From Clostridia bacterium (GTDB lineage Bacteria; Bacillota; Clostridia; Oscillospirales; CAG-272), in NCBI GenBank assembly GCA_017517035.1, contig JAFXAN010000018.1, positions 1-39,524 on the forward strand: DNA of 39,524 bases, written 5' to 3'. This document shows, in pieces, positions 15,256-24,377 of the stretch. Under the pieces are notes generated by a model. It had not been told where the DNA came from. It ran no database searches and saw only the letters and a program-made list of their open reading frames with translations. Positions within the stretch are counted from its first letter, which is position 1; every line of letters starts with the position of its first letter. Both the position numbers and the translations under genes were made by a program.

Positions 15256-17472
15256 ATGCTTACATATAAAGACCGCGCACGTCTTATTCGTGAAACCAAA
15301 ATAAGACACACATTGGAAAAAAGAGAGCAGAACGGCTATACCGATCTTGACGATTTCGGAACAGTGCCGCTGCCCGATGGTTATGAGGTCATGCCTTATT
15401 ACAACAGCGAAAACGGAAGCTTTTACGGTGAGGAAGCAATGGCGGAGAACTTTTGCCGTGTCCTTGATGCTCACCCTGCTTATGTTGATCCAATGGAGAT
15501 GCTCTGCGGAAGATGGCGTGATATGCTTGTTAACTACCGTGGAGACATTCACTATATGCCCGATTGGATGAAGAAAAACGAAAAGCTGCGTAACTTTGTT
15601 CATGGAGGAGCCAATGCCATGTGGAGTAAGCGCTGGGATGAAAAGCGTTTCCCCTATGACCATTTGAAGCCGCTTCAGAAAAAGTACAATATTCAAACGG
15701 GAATTGACGGAGATGCTCATTTTGCCTGCGATTATCGCATTGGTCTTGAGCTTGGCTTTGGCGGATTTCTTGACAAAATAAAAAAATACCGTGAAATAAA
15801 CCGTGGTAAAGAAGTCTTTTACGATGCGGAAGAAAAATGCGTTCTTGCAATGATTCGCTATATTGATAGACATATAGCGAAAATCAAGGAACTTCTCGAT
15901 GTGGAGGATCGCCCCGAGATATTCAAAAGTCTTACCGAAATGAAAAAGGTTTGCGAAAGCATTCGTCTTGGTGCACCAAAAACATTCCACGAGGCTTGTC
16001 AATGGGTTGCGTTCTTTAACTGCTTTGCAAGAGTTTATACACGCGACGGAGCCGGCTTCCAGATAGATCGGATATTGCTTCCTTATTATGAAAACGACAT
16101 AAAAAACGGCAAGCTTGATGATGAAAAAGCAAAATTTCTCATTGCAAATTTGCTTCTCATAGACCCCCATTACTATCAGATATCGGGTGTTGATGCAGAG
16201 GATAAGGATATGACAAATCATCTTTCTTATCTTGTGCTTGAGGGAGCAGACCTTATCAATATTTCCTGCAATCTTACCGTTCGATATCATGAAAATTGCG
16301 ATCAGAATTTTTTGCGTACCGCAGTTGAGTATCTCTTAAAAAACAAAAACGGCTGGCCTCGCTTTTGTGGCGACAAGGCTCTTCTTGAAGGATACATGAA
16401 AAACGGTGTTTCAAAGGAAACTGCCAGAGAGCGCATTGCAGTCGGTTGCAACTGGATGTGCGTTCCCGGCAAGGAATTTCCGATGAACGATACCGTTAAG
16501 ATAAATATTGCAAAGGTTCTTGAGGTTGCACTTGATGAGCTGAAAAACGAGGATGATTTCAGTCTTGACAGGCTCACCGAGCTTTTCTGCGAGCATCTTA
16601 AGATCGCTGCATCTGTTACCGCAGAGGGTGTTAATCTTCACCTTGACCACATAGGCGATGTTACACCCGAGCTTATAATGAATCTTATGTTCCGAGGCTC
16701 TATCGAAAAAGGTCTTGATGCATCGAAATGTGCCGAGCTTTATACGATTGGAGTTGACGGTGCGGGACTTGCGGTTGTTGCAGATTCTCTTGCAGCCATA
16801 GAGCAGAGGATAGAAAACGAAAAGGTTCTTACATGGGAAGGTCTTTTTGAGGCTCTCGAAAATGATTTTGTCGATGAAAGAATACATCTTATGATGTCGT
16901 CCTGTCCCAAATATTGCAGTGGCGACAGCCTTGCAGACAAATGGGCACTTTGGCTCACAGAGGTATTCACAAAGACTATAAGAGAAACAAAAATGCCCGA
17001 GGGCAGACAGCTTATTCCGGGATGGTTTTCATGGGCGAGAACTATTGAATACGGAAACGCAGTTGGAGCAACTCCAAACGGCAGAAGGAGCGGCGAGCCG
17101 ATATCTCACGGAGCAAATCCCAATCCCCATTTCCGCCGTGACGGAGCAGTTACCGCACAGTCGAACGGAATTGCATCTGTTCAGCCGGGATATGGCAACA
17201 CTGCACCGCTTCAAATAGAATTCGACCCGAAGATCGGTGCTGATGAGGGCGGTGTTGAAGCAGTTATTGCACTTATAAAGAGTCATTTTGAGGCAGGCGG
17301 AACGCTTATCAATATCAACGTTCTTGATGCTGAAAAAATTAAAAAAGCAAATGAAAATCCCGAACTTTATCCCGACCTTGTGGTGCGAGTTACAGGCTTT
17401 ACTGCATATTTCATTTCACTTTCACCGGATTTCAGACAGCTCGTGCTCCAAAGATTTCTTGACGGAATGTAA
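15256..17472 (+). CDS. Glycyl radical enzyme (pyruvate formate-lyase-like), unknown substrate
   Basis: A 738-aa protein, the usual size. The glycyl radical loop RVTGFTAYF has Gly714 near the C-terminus. The active-site Cys loop reads VGCNWMC (Cys398 and Cys402). It matches neither the GCVEP loop of dehydratases and decarboxylases nor the adjacent Cys pair of pyruvate formate-lyase, so this looks like an unassigned subgroup. The radical chemistry needs a dedicated radical-SAM activase; none is in this operon, so it must be encoded elsewhere. The operon context (isomerase, three oxidoreductases, mannanase) points to cleavage or dehydration of a sugar-derived compound under anaerobic conditions. 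Confidence 0.9.
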   Translation: MLTYKDRARLIRETKIRHTLEKREQNGYTDLDDFGTVPLPDGYEVMPYYNSENGSFYGEEAMAENFCRVLDAHPAYVDPMEMLCGRWRDMLVNYRGDIHYMPDWMKKNEKLRNFVHGGANAMWSKRWDEKRFPYDHLKPLQKKYNIQTGIDGDAHFACDYRIGLELGFGGFLDKIKKYREINRGKEVFYDAEEKCVLAMIRYIDRHIAKIKELLDVEDRPEIFKSLTEMKKVCESIRLGAPKTFHEACQWVAFFNCFARVYTRDGAGFQIDRILLPYYENDIKNGKLDDEKAKFLIANLLLIDPHYYQISGVDAEDKDMTNHLSYLVLEGADLINISCNLTVRYHENCDQNFLRTAVEYLLKNKNGWPRFCGDKALLEGYMKNGVSKETARERIAVGCNWMCVPGKEFPMNDTVKINIAKVLEVALDELKNEDDFSLDRLTELFCEHLKIAASVTAEGVNLHLDHIGDVTPELIMNLMFRGSIEKGLDASKCAELYTIGVDGAGLAVVADSLAAIEQRIENEKVLTWEGLFEALENDFVDERIHLMMSSCPKYCSGDSLADKWALWLTEVFTKTIRETKMPEGRQLIPGWFSWARTIEYGNAVGATPNGRRSGEPISHGANPNPHFRRDGAVTAQSNGIASVQPGYGNTAPLQIEFDPKIGADEGGVEAVIALIKSHFEAGGTLININVLDAEKIKKANENPELYPDLVVRVTGFTAYFISLSPDFRQLVLQRFLDGM

Positions 17473-17491
17473 ATTTTAAGGAGAGAAATAT

Positions 17492-19801
17492 ATGATGAAG
17501 AAATTATTTGTTTTTCTGCTCACCGTAGTTTTTATGATGGTGCTTTGTGTTTTTGCTTGCGCCGAATCAGAGGGCTATATGGTAGACGGAAAAGGTAATC
17601 CGACCAATATTAAATGGATGCTCGATGACGAAAACACTCTCACATTTGAGATAGATCCGTCATCTGCTAATGCCGCATCCACCGAGCTTTTTAATGTGGA
17701 CCCGGTTACGGGGGATAAGGGTGCTTGGAATAAGGCTCTGCCTACCTTCGCCGCAGCAAAAACCGTCATTATCGGTGACGGAATTACCGCCATAAACGGT
17801 ACTTTTTCAAAAAGCACGGTGAAGACTGTTGAGATCCCAACATCTCTTGTAAAGCTTGGCAAAAACGCATTTGCCCAGGCAGGATCACTGAAAACCATCT
17901 ATATAAGAGGGAATGAGCCCACCGAAGGTGTGCTTGATCTATCACCTGTAACCTCTTATGAAAATGATGTTTTTCTGGCTACGAAAAACTATTCAACGGT
18001 GATTTTTAATTCCGCTTATACGGGAGATATTCCAAAGGAGCTTTTCAAAAGCTCGGGTATTTCAAAGCTTGAGCTTCCCGAAGGCGTTAAAACCGTCAAA
18101 AACAGCGCATTTGCAAATGTTACTTCACTTTATACGCTGACGATACTCGGAAGCGATACCGTTTTTGAATCTATGGATGTTTTTCTCGGGTGCTCGGTAT
18201 TTCCGAGAATAAAGGCAAAGGCAGGCTCAAAGGCAGAGGCTTTTGCCAAGGAAAATGGCTTTACTTTCATTGATCTCGATACGGATGAGATAAGTGCGGG
18301 CACCTTGGCTCTGCCAACTCCGAAGCCCGAGGATGCTCCATTTGATCCGACCGGTGCAACAGCTTATGGTCATACTGAAGGACAGTATTATAACACCTAT
18401 TGGGCATATTATAGTGAAACGAAAACCCTCAAATTCATCTCCGGAACATCTACTAAATGGAACGAGACCGGAAGTTTTACCCGCGGCATTGCTGATGGTT
18501 GGAGAGCATATATTGATGAGATTGAGCATATTGAGATAGGTCCTTACATAGACAAAATTTCCCAGGGGGCTTTTGAAAATCATACTGCGCTGAAGGATGT
18601 TAAGCTTGGAAGCAAGATAAGCCAGATCGACCGAGATGCCTTCAAGGGCTGTAGCTCTCTTACGGCAGTTTGGCGCGATGATAAGGAGCTTATCGAAGGC
18701 AGAGCGGATCTTTCAAAGGTCAAAAAGGTGAACAATATCTTTGACGGAACTGCAATTACCGAGATTTTGCTTTCAAAGAATACAACCGAAATAACTGTTG
18801 GACTTTCCTTTGGCATAAAAACACTTCTCACTCCCAATATTACCGATGCCCTTAAGGAATATTGCAAAACTAACGGATACAATCTTCAAAACAGTGAGAA
18901 TCCCGATGAGCTTTATGAATATTGGTTTTATATACCAACCGACTTGCCATTCTGCGGAGTGCGTGCTGTTTGGGATTTTGACGAGTCGACGGGAACACTC
19001 ACGATCTATGGCTCGGGAGCTGTTGACGATATCGTCAATTATTACGGCGGTGGCTCAAAGACTGCGCCTTGGTTCTCTGTGAAGCAGAAAATTAAACACG
19101 TTGTTATCACAGACCGTATAACAGCCATCGGAAAATATAATTTTACACAGTGCAAAAATCTCGAAACAGTTCAGATACCCGATACCGACGGATTTATTAT
19201 TCTCAATGCGGCTTTTGAAAAGTGTGTCAATCTGAAATCAATTTACAGAGCGGGAACAGATCCTATAGAGGGAACTGCTGATCTTTCAAAGGTTCATGCG
19301 CTTGAATCGTTCGCTTTTGAAAATTGCTACCTTATTGCAAATGTAATAATAAGCGATAAGGTGGTCGAGATCGGTGAGTCTGTTTTTGAAAACAACCCGA
19401 ATCTTGCCAATATTTACGGTACGGTAGGCTCGTATGCCGAGACTTGGGCTGAGGATAAGGAATTTTCATTCTTTGATGCTTCAGAGGCAACGCCTGTTCC
19501 CATAACCTGCATTCCTCCCGAGAGCAGCGGGGCTGCAGGAGAAGAATCAGTTCTTGATTCCGACTCTGTTTTGGATACAGAGGTTGAGAGCGTTTCCGAA
19601 AGTGAGAGCGAAACATATCCCACATTTATCTTTGAGATAGGTGGAACGATGAATTCTACTGATTCGGAGAAGCTTGAAGAACTAAAAGCTGAAGCCGAAA
19701 GAAGTGATTTTTCGGCACTTCCGATAATTATAACGGCGATTGTTGTTGCCGTAGCGGTGGTGGGTATATTTGTTATTAAAACGAGAAAGAAGGGTAAATG
19801 A
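17492..19801 (+). CDS. Surface BspA-type LRR protein, C-terminal membrane anchor
   Basis: A 769-aa exported protein. Signal peptide at residues 1-24 (MMKKLFVFLLTVVFMMVLCV, cleavage after ACA). Several blocks of LRR_5 repeats follow (for example VEIPTSLVKLGKNAFAQ), separated by linkers, then a Ser/Glu-rich stalk. The C-terminal helix ALPIIITAIVVAVAVVGIFV with KTRKKGK on the inside anchors it in the membrane. It probably displays a binding surface for glycan or host protein. Fourteen to twenty bases after the glycyl radical enzyme, so co-transcribed with the sugar genes. Confidence 0.88.
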   Translation: MMKKLFVFLLTVVFMMVLCVFACAESEGYMVDGKGNPTNIKWMLDDENTLTFEIDPSSANAASTELFNVDPVTGDKGAWNKALPTFAAAKTVIIGDGITAINGTFSKSTVKTVEIPTSLVKLGKNAFAQAGSLKTIYIRGNEPTEGVLDLSPVTSYENDVFLATKNYSTVIFNSAYTGDIPKELFKSSGISKLELPEGVKTVKNSAFANVTSLYTLTILGSDTVFESMDVFLGCSVFPRIKAKAGSKAEAFAKENGFTFIDLDTDEISAGTLALPTPKPEDAPFDPTGATAYGHTEGQYYNTYWAYYSETKTLKFISGTSTKWNETGSFTRGIADGWRAYIDEIEHIEIGPYIDKISQGAFENHTALKDVKLGSKISQIDRDAFKGCSSLTAVWRDDKELIEGRADLSKVKKVNNIFDGTAITEILLSKNTTEITVGLSFGIKTLLTPNITDALKEYCKTNGYNLQNSENPDELYEYWFYIPTDLPFCGVRAVWDFDESTGTLTIYGSGAVDDIVNYYGGGSKTAPWFSVKQKIKHVVITDRITAIGKYNFTQCKNLETVQIPDTDGFIILNAAFEKCVNLKSIYRAGTDPIEGTADLSKVHALESFAFENCYLIANVIISDKVVEIGESVFENNPNLANIYGTVGSYAETWAEDKEFSFFDASEATPVPITCIPPESSGAAGEESVLDSDSVLDTEVESVSESESETYPTFIFEIGGTMNSTDSEKLEELKAEAERSDFSALPIIITAIVVAVAVVGIFVIKTRKKGK

Positions 19802-19802
19802 T

Positions 19803-21719
19803 ATGAAAAAAATTAATGTTATAATCATTCTGACCCTTGCGATTCTTGTTTTCGCCTCTTGTGCAAGCGAATCCACCTATGAAAATAACGGAAAGGTTGA
19901 ATTTATTCCACCAACTGTTGTGGTCGATGTTCCCGACATTGCCGAATACAGAATAGTGAGACCCGATAAGTGCTCGGATGAGCTTAAAGCAACTGCCGCT
20001 GCTCTCAAGATTCGTCTTGAAGAGATAACCGGTGCAAGTATCGCCATCGGAACAGACTATTCCGGCGATTCGGGCAAGGAAATACTTCTTGGTGAAACCA
20101 AGCGCATTCCTTCAAAGGAAGCCGCAAAATCGCTTCTCAGATATAGCTCATATGTGATCAAAAAGGTAGATAACAAGATAGTTATCTGCGGCGGGTCTGA
20201 TGAGGCTGTAGATAAAGCGGCAAACCTGTGGCTTACGCATATGGTCAAGGATTCATATGTATGTGTACCGAAATCAGATAAAGGATATTACTTTGAGCCA
20301 CAGGTCATTATCGAGAAGATCAATGTTGAGGGTACCGACATTTCCGAGTTTTCAATTTTTTGTGATGAAGCGGAGCTGAAGGATGAGGCAAAGGCAATAA
20401 AGGATGTTTTCATCAAATATTCGGATGTTCATCCGGTTATAACAGATAACCTTTATACCACAAAAAATCAGATCAGACTCTCATTCAGCGAGGATATTTC
20501 GGAGCTTTCCTTCACAATTGAGGAAGGACATATCAATATCGGTTATTCTCAGCGCAATATAAATTTCGGTTCTGACAGAATAGATGATGCTCTTAAAAAC
20601 ACTAAAGGAAAGGAAGCAACTATGGATAAAAAAATGAATTTCAGCGAAAACCTCTCCTGCTCTTATACCAAGGAAGAGCTGATGAAGGTTCTCGAATATG
20701 CGTATAATTCAGAAGGAATAATCATCGGTGAACAAACTCCGGCTATTTTGAGAAATACTGTTGCGCATACCGTCAAAGATTTTAAAAATGCAACAGGTCA
20801 GGATCTTGCTATGATAGGAATTGATCTGCGTCAAGCAAATCTCGCCAAAATAGGTGAAAGCGGTGTTGAGTGCATTATGGCGGACCTTATTGAATTTGCT
20901 TCAAAGGGCGGAATAATTACGGTAAGTGCGCATTTCTCAAATCCCCACCATCTCGACCCCAATGTTTATGACCCCAGAGGATTCCTCGGCAAGGATGATG
21001 TTTGGGAAGAGCTTGTTACAAAGGGAACTGATATAAATGAGTCCTTTACAAGCGAGCTCAGTGCCATTGCAGATATCTTTGAGGTCCTTGAAGAAAAGGG
21101 AATACCTGTGATTTGGCGTCCGCTTCACGAAACGAACGGCTCTTGGTTCTGGTTTAGCATGGTTCAAAAATTTGACGACGGAACCTTCTATAAAGTCTCC
21201 GAGGAGTCCTTCAGAAACCTTTGGATGTATATTTATGACTATATGACAAAGGAAAGAGGACTTACAAATCTTATCTGGGTATTCAGTCCTAACATAGGAG
21301 AAGAAAAATCATCCATGACAGCCCCTCTTTACGGCTATCCCGGAGACAACTATGTTGATATGGTCGGCATGGACTGGTACACTGACGGTGATTATTCTAA
21401 GGTGAACACAACTCCTTCATATGCGGATCTTACAAGCACGGGTAAGATATTTGCTCTCACAGAATTTGGTCCAAATTCCGCAAAAAAGGCAATAAAGGAT
21501 CAAGGTCAGGTTCAGTCTGAGATCTTCTCCTGTCGCGATGTTATCGGATATCTTGAAAAGATGACGGGCGAGGGCAAAAAAATGGCATATATGCTTGCTT
21601 GGGCACCTCCGATACACATAGCAGGTCTCGGATATGGCGATGAATTTATGAACAGTCCCCTTACCCTCAGCCTTGAGGATACAAATAAAATTTTTGAAGA
21701 AATAAGGAGAGAAAAATGA
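19803..21719 (+). CDS. GH26 beta-mannanase-like lipoprotein
   Basis: A 638-aa lipoprotein: signal MKKINVIIILTLAILVFASC, with the lipobox FAS-C anchoring it outside. The ATG at 19803 is preferred over an earlier in-frame start because it gives a proper signal. Residues about 60-150 form an N-terminal domain like those before alpha-glucuronidase-type glycosidases (EYRIVRPDKCSDELK). The catalytic barrel carries WRPLHETNGSWFWF, with acid/base Glu443, and ALTEFGPN with nucleophile Glu554, both GH26 hallmarks. It would cut beta-1,4-mannan or a related glycan at the surface. It overlaps the next gene by 4 bp. Confidence 0.9.
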   Translation: MKKINVIIILTLAILVFASCASESTYENNGKVEFIPPTVVVDVPDIAEYRIVRPDKCSDELKATAAALKIRLEEITGASIAIGTDYSGDSGKEILLGETKRIPSKEAAKSLLRYSSYVIKKVDNKIVICGGSDEAVDKAANLWLTHMVKDSYVCVPKSDKGYYFEPQVIIEKINVEGTDISEFSIFCDEAELKDEAKAIKDVFIKYSDVHPVITDNLYTTKNQIRLSFSEDISELSFTIEEGHINIGYSQRNINFGSDRIDDALKNTKGKEATMDKKMNFSENLSCSYTKEELMKVLEYAYNSEGIIIGEQTPAILRNTVAHTVKDFKNATGQDLAMIGIDLRQANLAKIGESGVECIMADLIEFASKGGIITVSAHFSNPHHLDPNVYDPRGFLGKDDVWEELVTKGTDINESFTSELSAIADIFEVLEEKGIPVIWRPLHETNGSWFWFSMVQKFDDGTFYKVSEESFRNLWMYIYDYMTKERGLTNLIWVFSPNIGEEKSSMTAPLYGYPGDNYVDMVGMDWYTDGDYSKVNTTPSYADLTSTGKIFALTEFGPNSAKKAIKDQGQVQSEIFSCRDVIGYLEKMTGEGKKMAYMLAWAPPIHIAGLGYGDEFMNSPLTLSLEDTNKIFEEIRREK

Positions 21720-23803
21720 TGAAAAAGACTGTTAGATCACTTATCTTTGTAGCAATTTTAGTTATTGCTGCAACCTTTATGCTGACATTTTCTGCAGCAG
21801 CAGATGTGCTTGACGGCACATTTCACAGCACAGAAGGAACGCTGAACTGGGCATTCCTTGAAAACGGTGGAACGCTTGAAGCCACAGGAAACACTTATAA
21901 AGCAAAGACCCTTATAATTTACGGCACAGGAACAAGCTATACATATTCCGGCGCTATTACAAGCGGTACTACTGCAACTCAACATTATCCCTGGGGAGCC
22001 AATAAAGACAATATCAATAATATTGTAATTGAGGCGCAAAATCTCACATCTTTCGGATACTTCAGAAATATGAACAATCTTAAAACTATTATTATGCCTG
22101 CCTCAATAAAAACTATCGGCAGCAATGCACTGTATGGTTGTAAAAATCTTTACAGCATAACAGTTTTAGGAGAAAGCTATCCTGCTGAATATGGCAATAG
22201 CATCTTTGATTTCAGATATGTTACAGAGCTTAACAACTCTTCTCTTCAAGGTATTAATTCAGAGAACGCAGCAAATGATATAACTGTTCTTTTTGGCGAA
22301 GGCACAACAAACACAAGAGGATATACTGAAGATAAGCAGTATTTCTTTGAAAAAATAACAGGAACTGTAACAGTATATTGTTATAAAGATACTGTTGGTG
22401 AAACTCACATAACCGAACTGAAAAAAATGTTAACAGCATTCCCTAACACAACAAAAATAGCAAAAAACATCACAATTGTTAATTATCCTGAAGAATTTGA
22501 TCCTTCAGCTCTTAATAAAGCGCTCACTTTTGAGGGCTATCAGGTGAGAACTAAGGTTCTTCCAACAAATGCAGATCCTACTAAAAACGCAGAAAACGGA
22601 CTTCGTATAATTTACTTTTGTGATAGTTCAGTTGTGAATGAGGGATATACACTTGTAGAGTATGGCACAATTCTTTCGACAAAGGAAAATTCCGAATATG
22701 CATTTCTTGACCCTGAGACTCTTGAAGCATCTCAAGCAAAGATCGTTAAGAGCGCAGTTTATAAGAACGGTGAAATTGTAGGTGTCACGCTCAATGATAA
22801 TGAAGACGGTAAGGTGAATTTCGCTACAACTATCATAAACTTCAGAGAAAATTATTATTCTGCACAGATCTGCGCAAGAGGCTATGAGGTATGGGCAAAG
22901 GATGGAACAAACTATATCCTTTATTCAGATAGCTACTATGAAAATGATGAGGTTTATTATCCCAGCCTTTGCGATGTTACTATAAACTGCTTTGCAAACG
23001 GAATTATCAATTCTGCGGATCAGGACGAAAACGAGGTTCTTTGGAAGGTGCTTGATACTTGCAGATTTGAACTTACAGAAGGAACAACTGAATATTCCGG
23101 CGGAACAAGAATCTACGAACTTGAGGATAATGTTATTACAGTATCTGAGCGTTCAACCGATCCCAATTTTTCATCAAACGATACGACTATTCAAGTCTTT
23201 GAAACTGAAAATAACGGACTTGTTGCCATCGTAAGAGGAACAGGTAAAGCTTACAGAACAACAGAAATGCTTAAATCTTGCTGTAATGCTGCTGTTGAAA
23301 CAATCGTTTATGATGATGGCCTGACAGCCTTTGGCTTCGGTGACTTTAAAAATAATGCGGATGTTAAATATGTGGTTTATCCGGATACACTTGTTGGAAC
23401 CGGAACCGAGGTGTTTAATAAAGCTCCCAATATTACTGCCGTAAGCAAGGTGAAGACGATGAGAGTTGATGGTCTTATAGATTTGAGCTACCTTGACGGT
23501 GTTGGATTTTCTTCTTCATCATACCTTTTTGCCGGTGTTTCATCTTCCAAAAAGGAAAATATCGAGTATATCCACCTTCCAAGTGTAGTATCTGATAAGG
23601 CGATAACCATTTTAAATGACTTTACATATATCACAAATCTCAAGGCAGTTTGGTGTGTAGGCAACATAATGATCGAAGGCAAGGTAAACTTTGAGGGAAC
23701 AAATATAATCGGAGATGAAAAAGCCTTTGCAAACAGTGGCATCTCAACAGAAAACATCATTTGGGGTACAGAGCCTGTAGTAGAGGAAACTCCTGTGGAG
23801 TAA
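21716..23803 (+). CDS. Secreted BspA-type LRR protein
   Basis: A 695-aa protein with a signal peptide (MMKKTVRSLIFVAILVIAAT ... FSAAA, cleavage near 29) and LRR_5 repeats at both ends (LKTIIMPASIKTIGSNALYG near the start; more at 540-690). A central non-repeat region of about 250 residues has no recognised fold. No C-terminal anchor is seen, so it may be released or bound to the 17492 protein. Last gene of the operon. Confidence 0.85.
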   Translation: MMKKTVRSLIFVAILVIAATFMLTFSAAADVLDGTFHSTEGTLNWAFLENGGTLEATGNTYKAKTLIIYGTGTSYTYSGAITSGTTATQHYPWGANKDNINNIVIEAQNLTSFGYFRNMNNLKTIIMPASIKTIGSNALYGCKNLYSITVLGESYPAEYGNSIFDFRYVTELNNSSLQGINSENAANDITVLFGEGTTNTRGYTEDKQYFFEKITGTVTVYCYKDTVGETHITELKKMLTAFPNTTKIAKNITIVNYPEEFDPSALNKALTFEGYQVRTKVLPTNADPTKNAENGLRIIYFCDSSVVNEGYTLVEYGTILSTKENSEYAFLDPETLEASQAKIVKSAVYKNGEIVGVTLNDNEDGKVNFATTIINFRENYYSAQICARGYEVWAKDGTNYILYSDSYYENDEVYYPSLCDVTINCFANGIINSADQDENEVLWKVLDTCRFELTEGTTEYSGGTRIYELEDNVITVSERSTDPNFSSNDTTIQVFETENNGLVAIVRGTGKAYRTTEMLKSCCNAAVETIVYDDGLTAFGFGDFKNNADVKYVVYPDTLVGTGTEVFNKAPNITAVSKVKTMRVDGLIDLSYLDGVGFSSSSYLFAGVSSSKKENIEYIHLPSVVSDKAITILNDFTYITNLKAVWCVGNIMIEGKVNFEGTNIIGDEKAFANSGISTENIIWGTEPVVEETPVE

Positions 23804-23816
23804 AAATACATACGCC

Positions 23817-23895
23817 ATGGTGATGTAGCTTTTATTATTTTACTTTTCGTTTTCCTTTCTAAAAGAATAAACACGCTGCATCACCATTTTTTAAT
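23817..23895 (+). terminator. Long hairpin terminator of the sugar operon
   Basis: ATGGTGATG (23817-23825) pairs with CATCACCAT (23879-23887). An imperfect inner stem of TTATTATTTT with AAAAGAATAA narrows the loop, and six T follow. Confidence 0.6.
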
Positions 23896-23992
23896 ATATG
23901 GTTTTTACTAACTGAAACTACATTTAGCAAAGCACAAAACGGGCAAATACGTGCCGCATTTGCAAAGCTCAGAATCGTAAAATTAAAATAGG

Positions 23993-24027
23993 AAAAGCAG
24001 GATAGACACAAGGTCTATCCTGCTTTT
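23993..24027 (-). terminator. Intrinsic terminator of unit R1
   Basis: AAAAGCAGGATAGAC (23993-24007) and GTCTATCCTGCTTTT (24013-24027) form a perfect 15-bp stem with a 5-nt loop. A T-rich tract follows on the minus strand. It directly follows the tRNA-like block of R1 when read leftward. Confidence 0.8.
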
Positions 24028-24029
24028 GT

Positions 24030-24243
24030 TGGTCTGAGTGACAAGACTTGAACTTGCGGCCTCTACCACCCCAACCGGTCAATTTTGGAACTTTCGGCCA
24101 CTACGCACAGAGAGTAGATGCCTTTAGTACATATATTTGACACGCAATTTGGGTGAATTAAATAGATTTTTTGAACCACAAAATGATTCAAATACTATTT
24201 TGCGTAACAAGTTGCGTAGCAAATAGAGTGAGATTGCGTAGCA
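24030..24243 (-). repeat. Unit R1: tRNA-3'-end-like block plus decamer repeats
   Basis: 24030-24074 is identical over 45 bp to 32551-32595 in R3. On the minus strand it reads as a tRNA T-arm (GCAAG-TTCAAGT-CTTGT), a 7-nt acceptor strand CACTCAG, A, then CCA. The 5' part of a tRNA is absent. To its right are three direct decamers, TTGCGTAACA (24200), TTGCGTAGCA (24212) and TTGCGTAGCA (24234), plus one inverted relative (CTACGCAC near 24101). The layout of core plus arm-type repeats looks like an attachment region of a tyrosine integrase. Unlike R2/R3, the arm sequence is CTACGCA instead of CTATGCACC. Confidence 0.65.
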
Positions 24244-24279
24244 GGGAAATATGTACAATTATATAACTTTATCATTATG

Positions 24280-24348
24280 ACAAATAAAGTGCAAGAAATA
24301 AGAATCTACACTTAAACTGTTGCACTTTATTTGTTTTTGTAGTATAAT
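24280..24348 (+). promoter_or_regulatory. Promoter with a perfect inverted-repeat operator upstream of the 24378 gene
   Basis: ACAAATAAAGTGCAA (24280-24294) is the exact reverse complement of TTGCACTTTATTTGT (24320-24334). The right arm contains the -35 box TTGCAC, followed by 17 bp and TATAAT at 24343-24348. Either a repressor bound to both arms or a DNA loop would shut this promoter. Confidence 0.7.
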
Positions 24349-24377
24349 AAATCCGAATGATTAACAGGAGGAATAGT

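Noticed and set aside
15184..16290. 368-aa minus-strand frame
   Set aside because: It is antisense to the well-supported glycyl radical enzyme and has no family features or ribosome binding site.
24030..24074. Functional tRNA gene at R1 or R3
   Set aside because: Only the T-arm, 3' acceptor strand and CCA are present; no matching 5' acceptor, D-arm or anticodon arm lies upstream on the minus strand.
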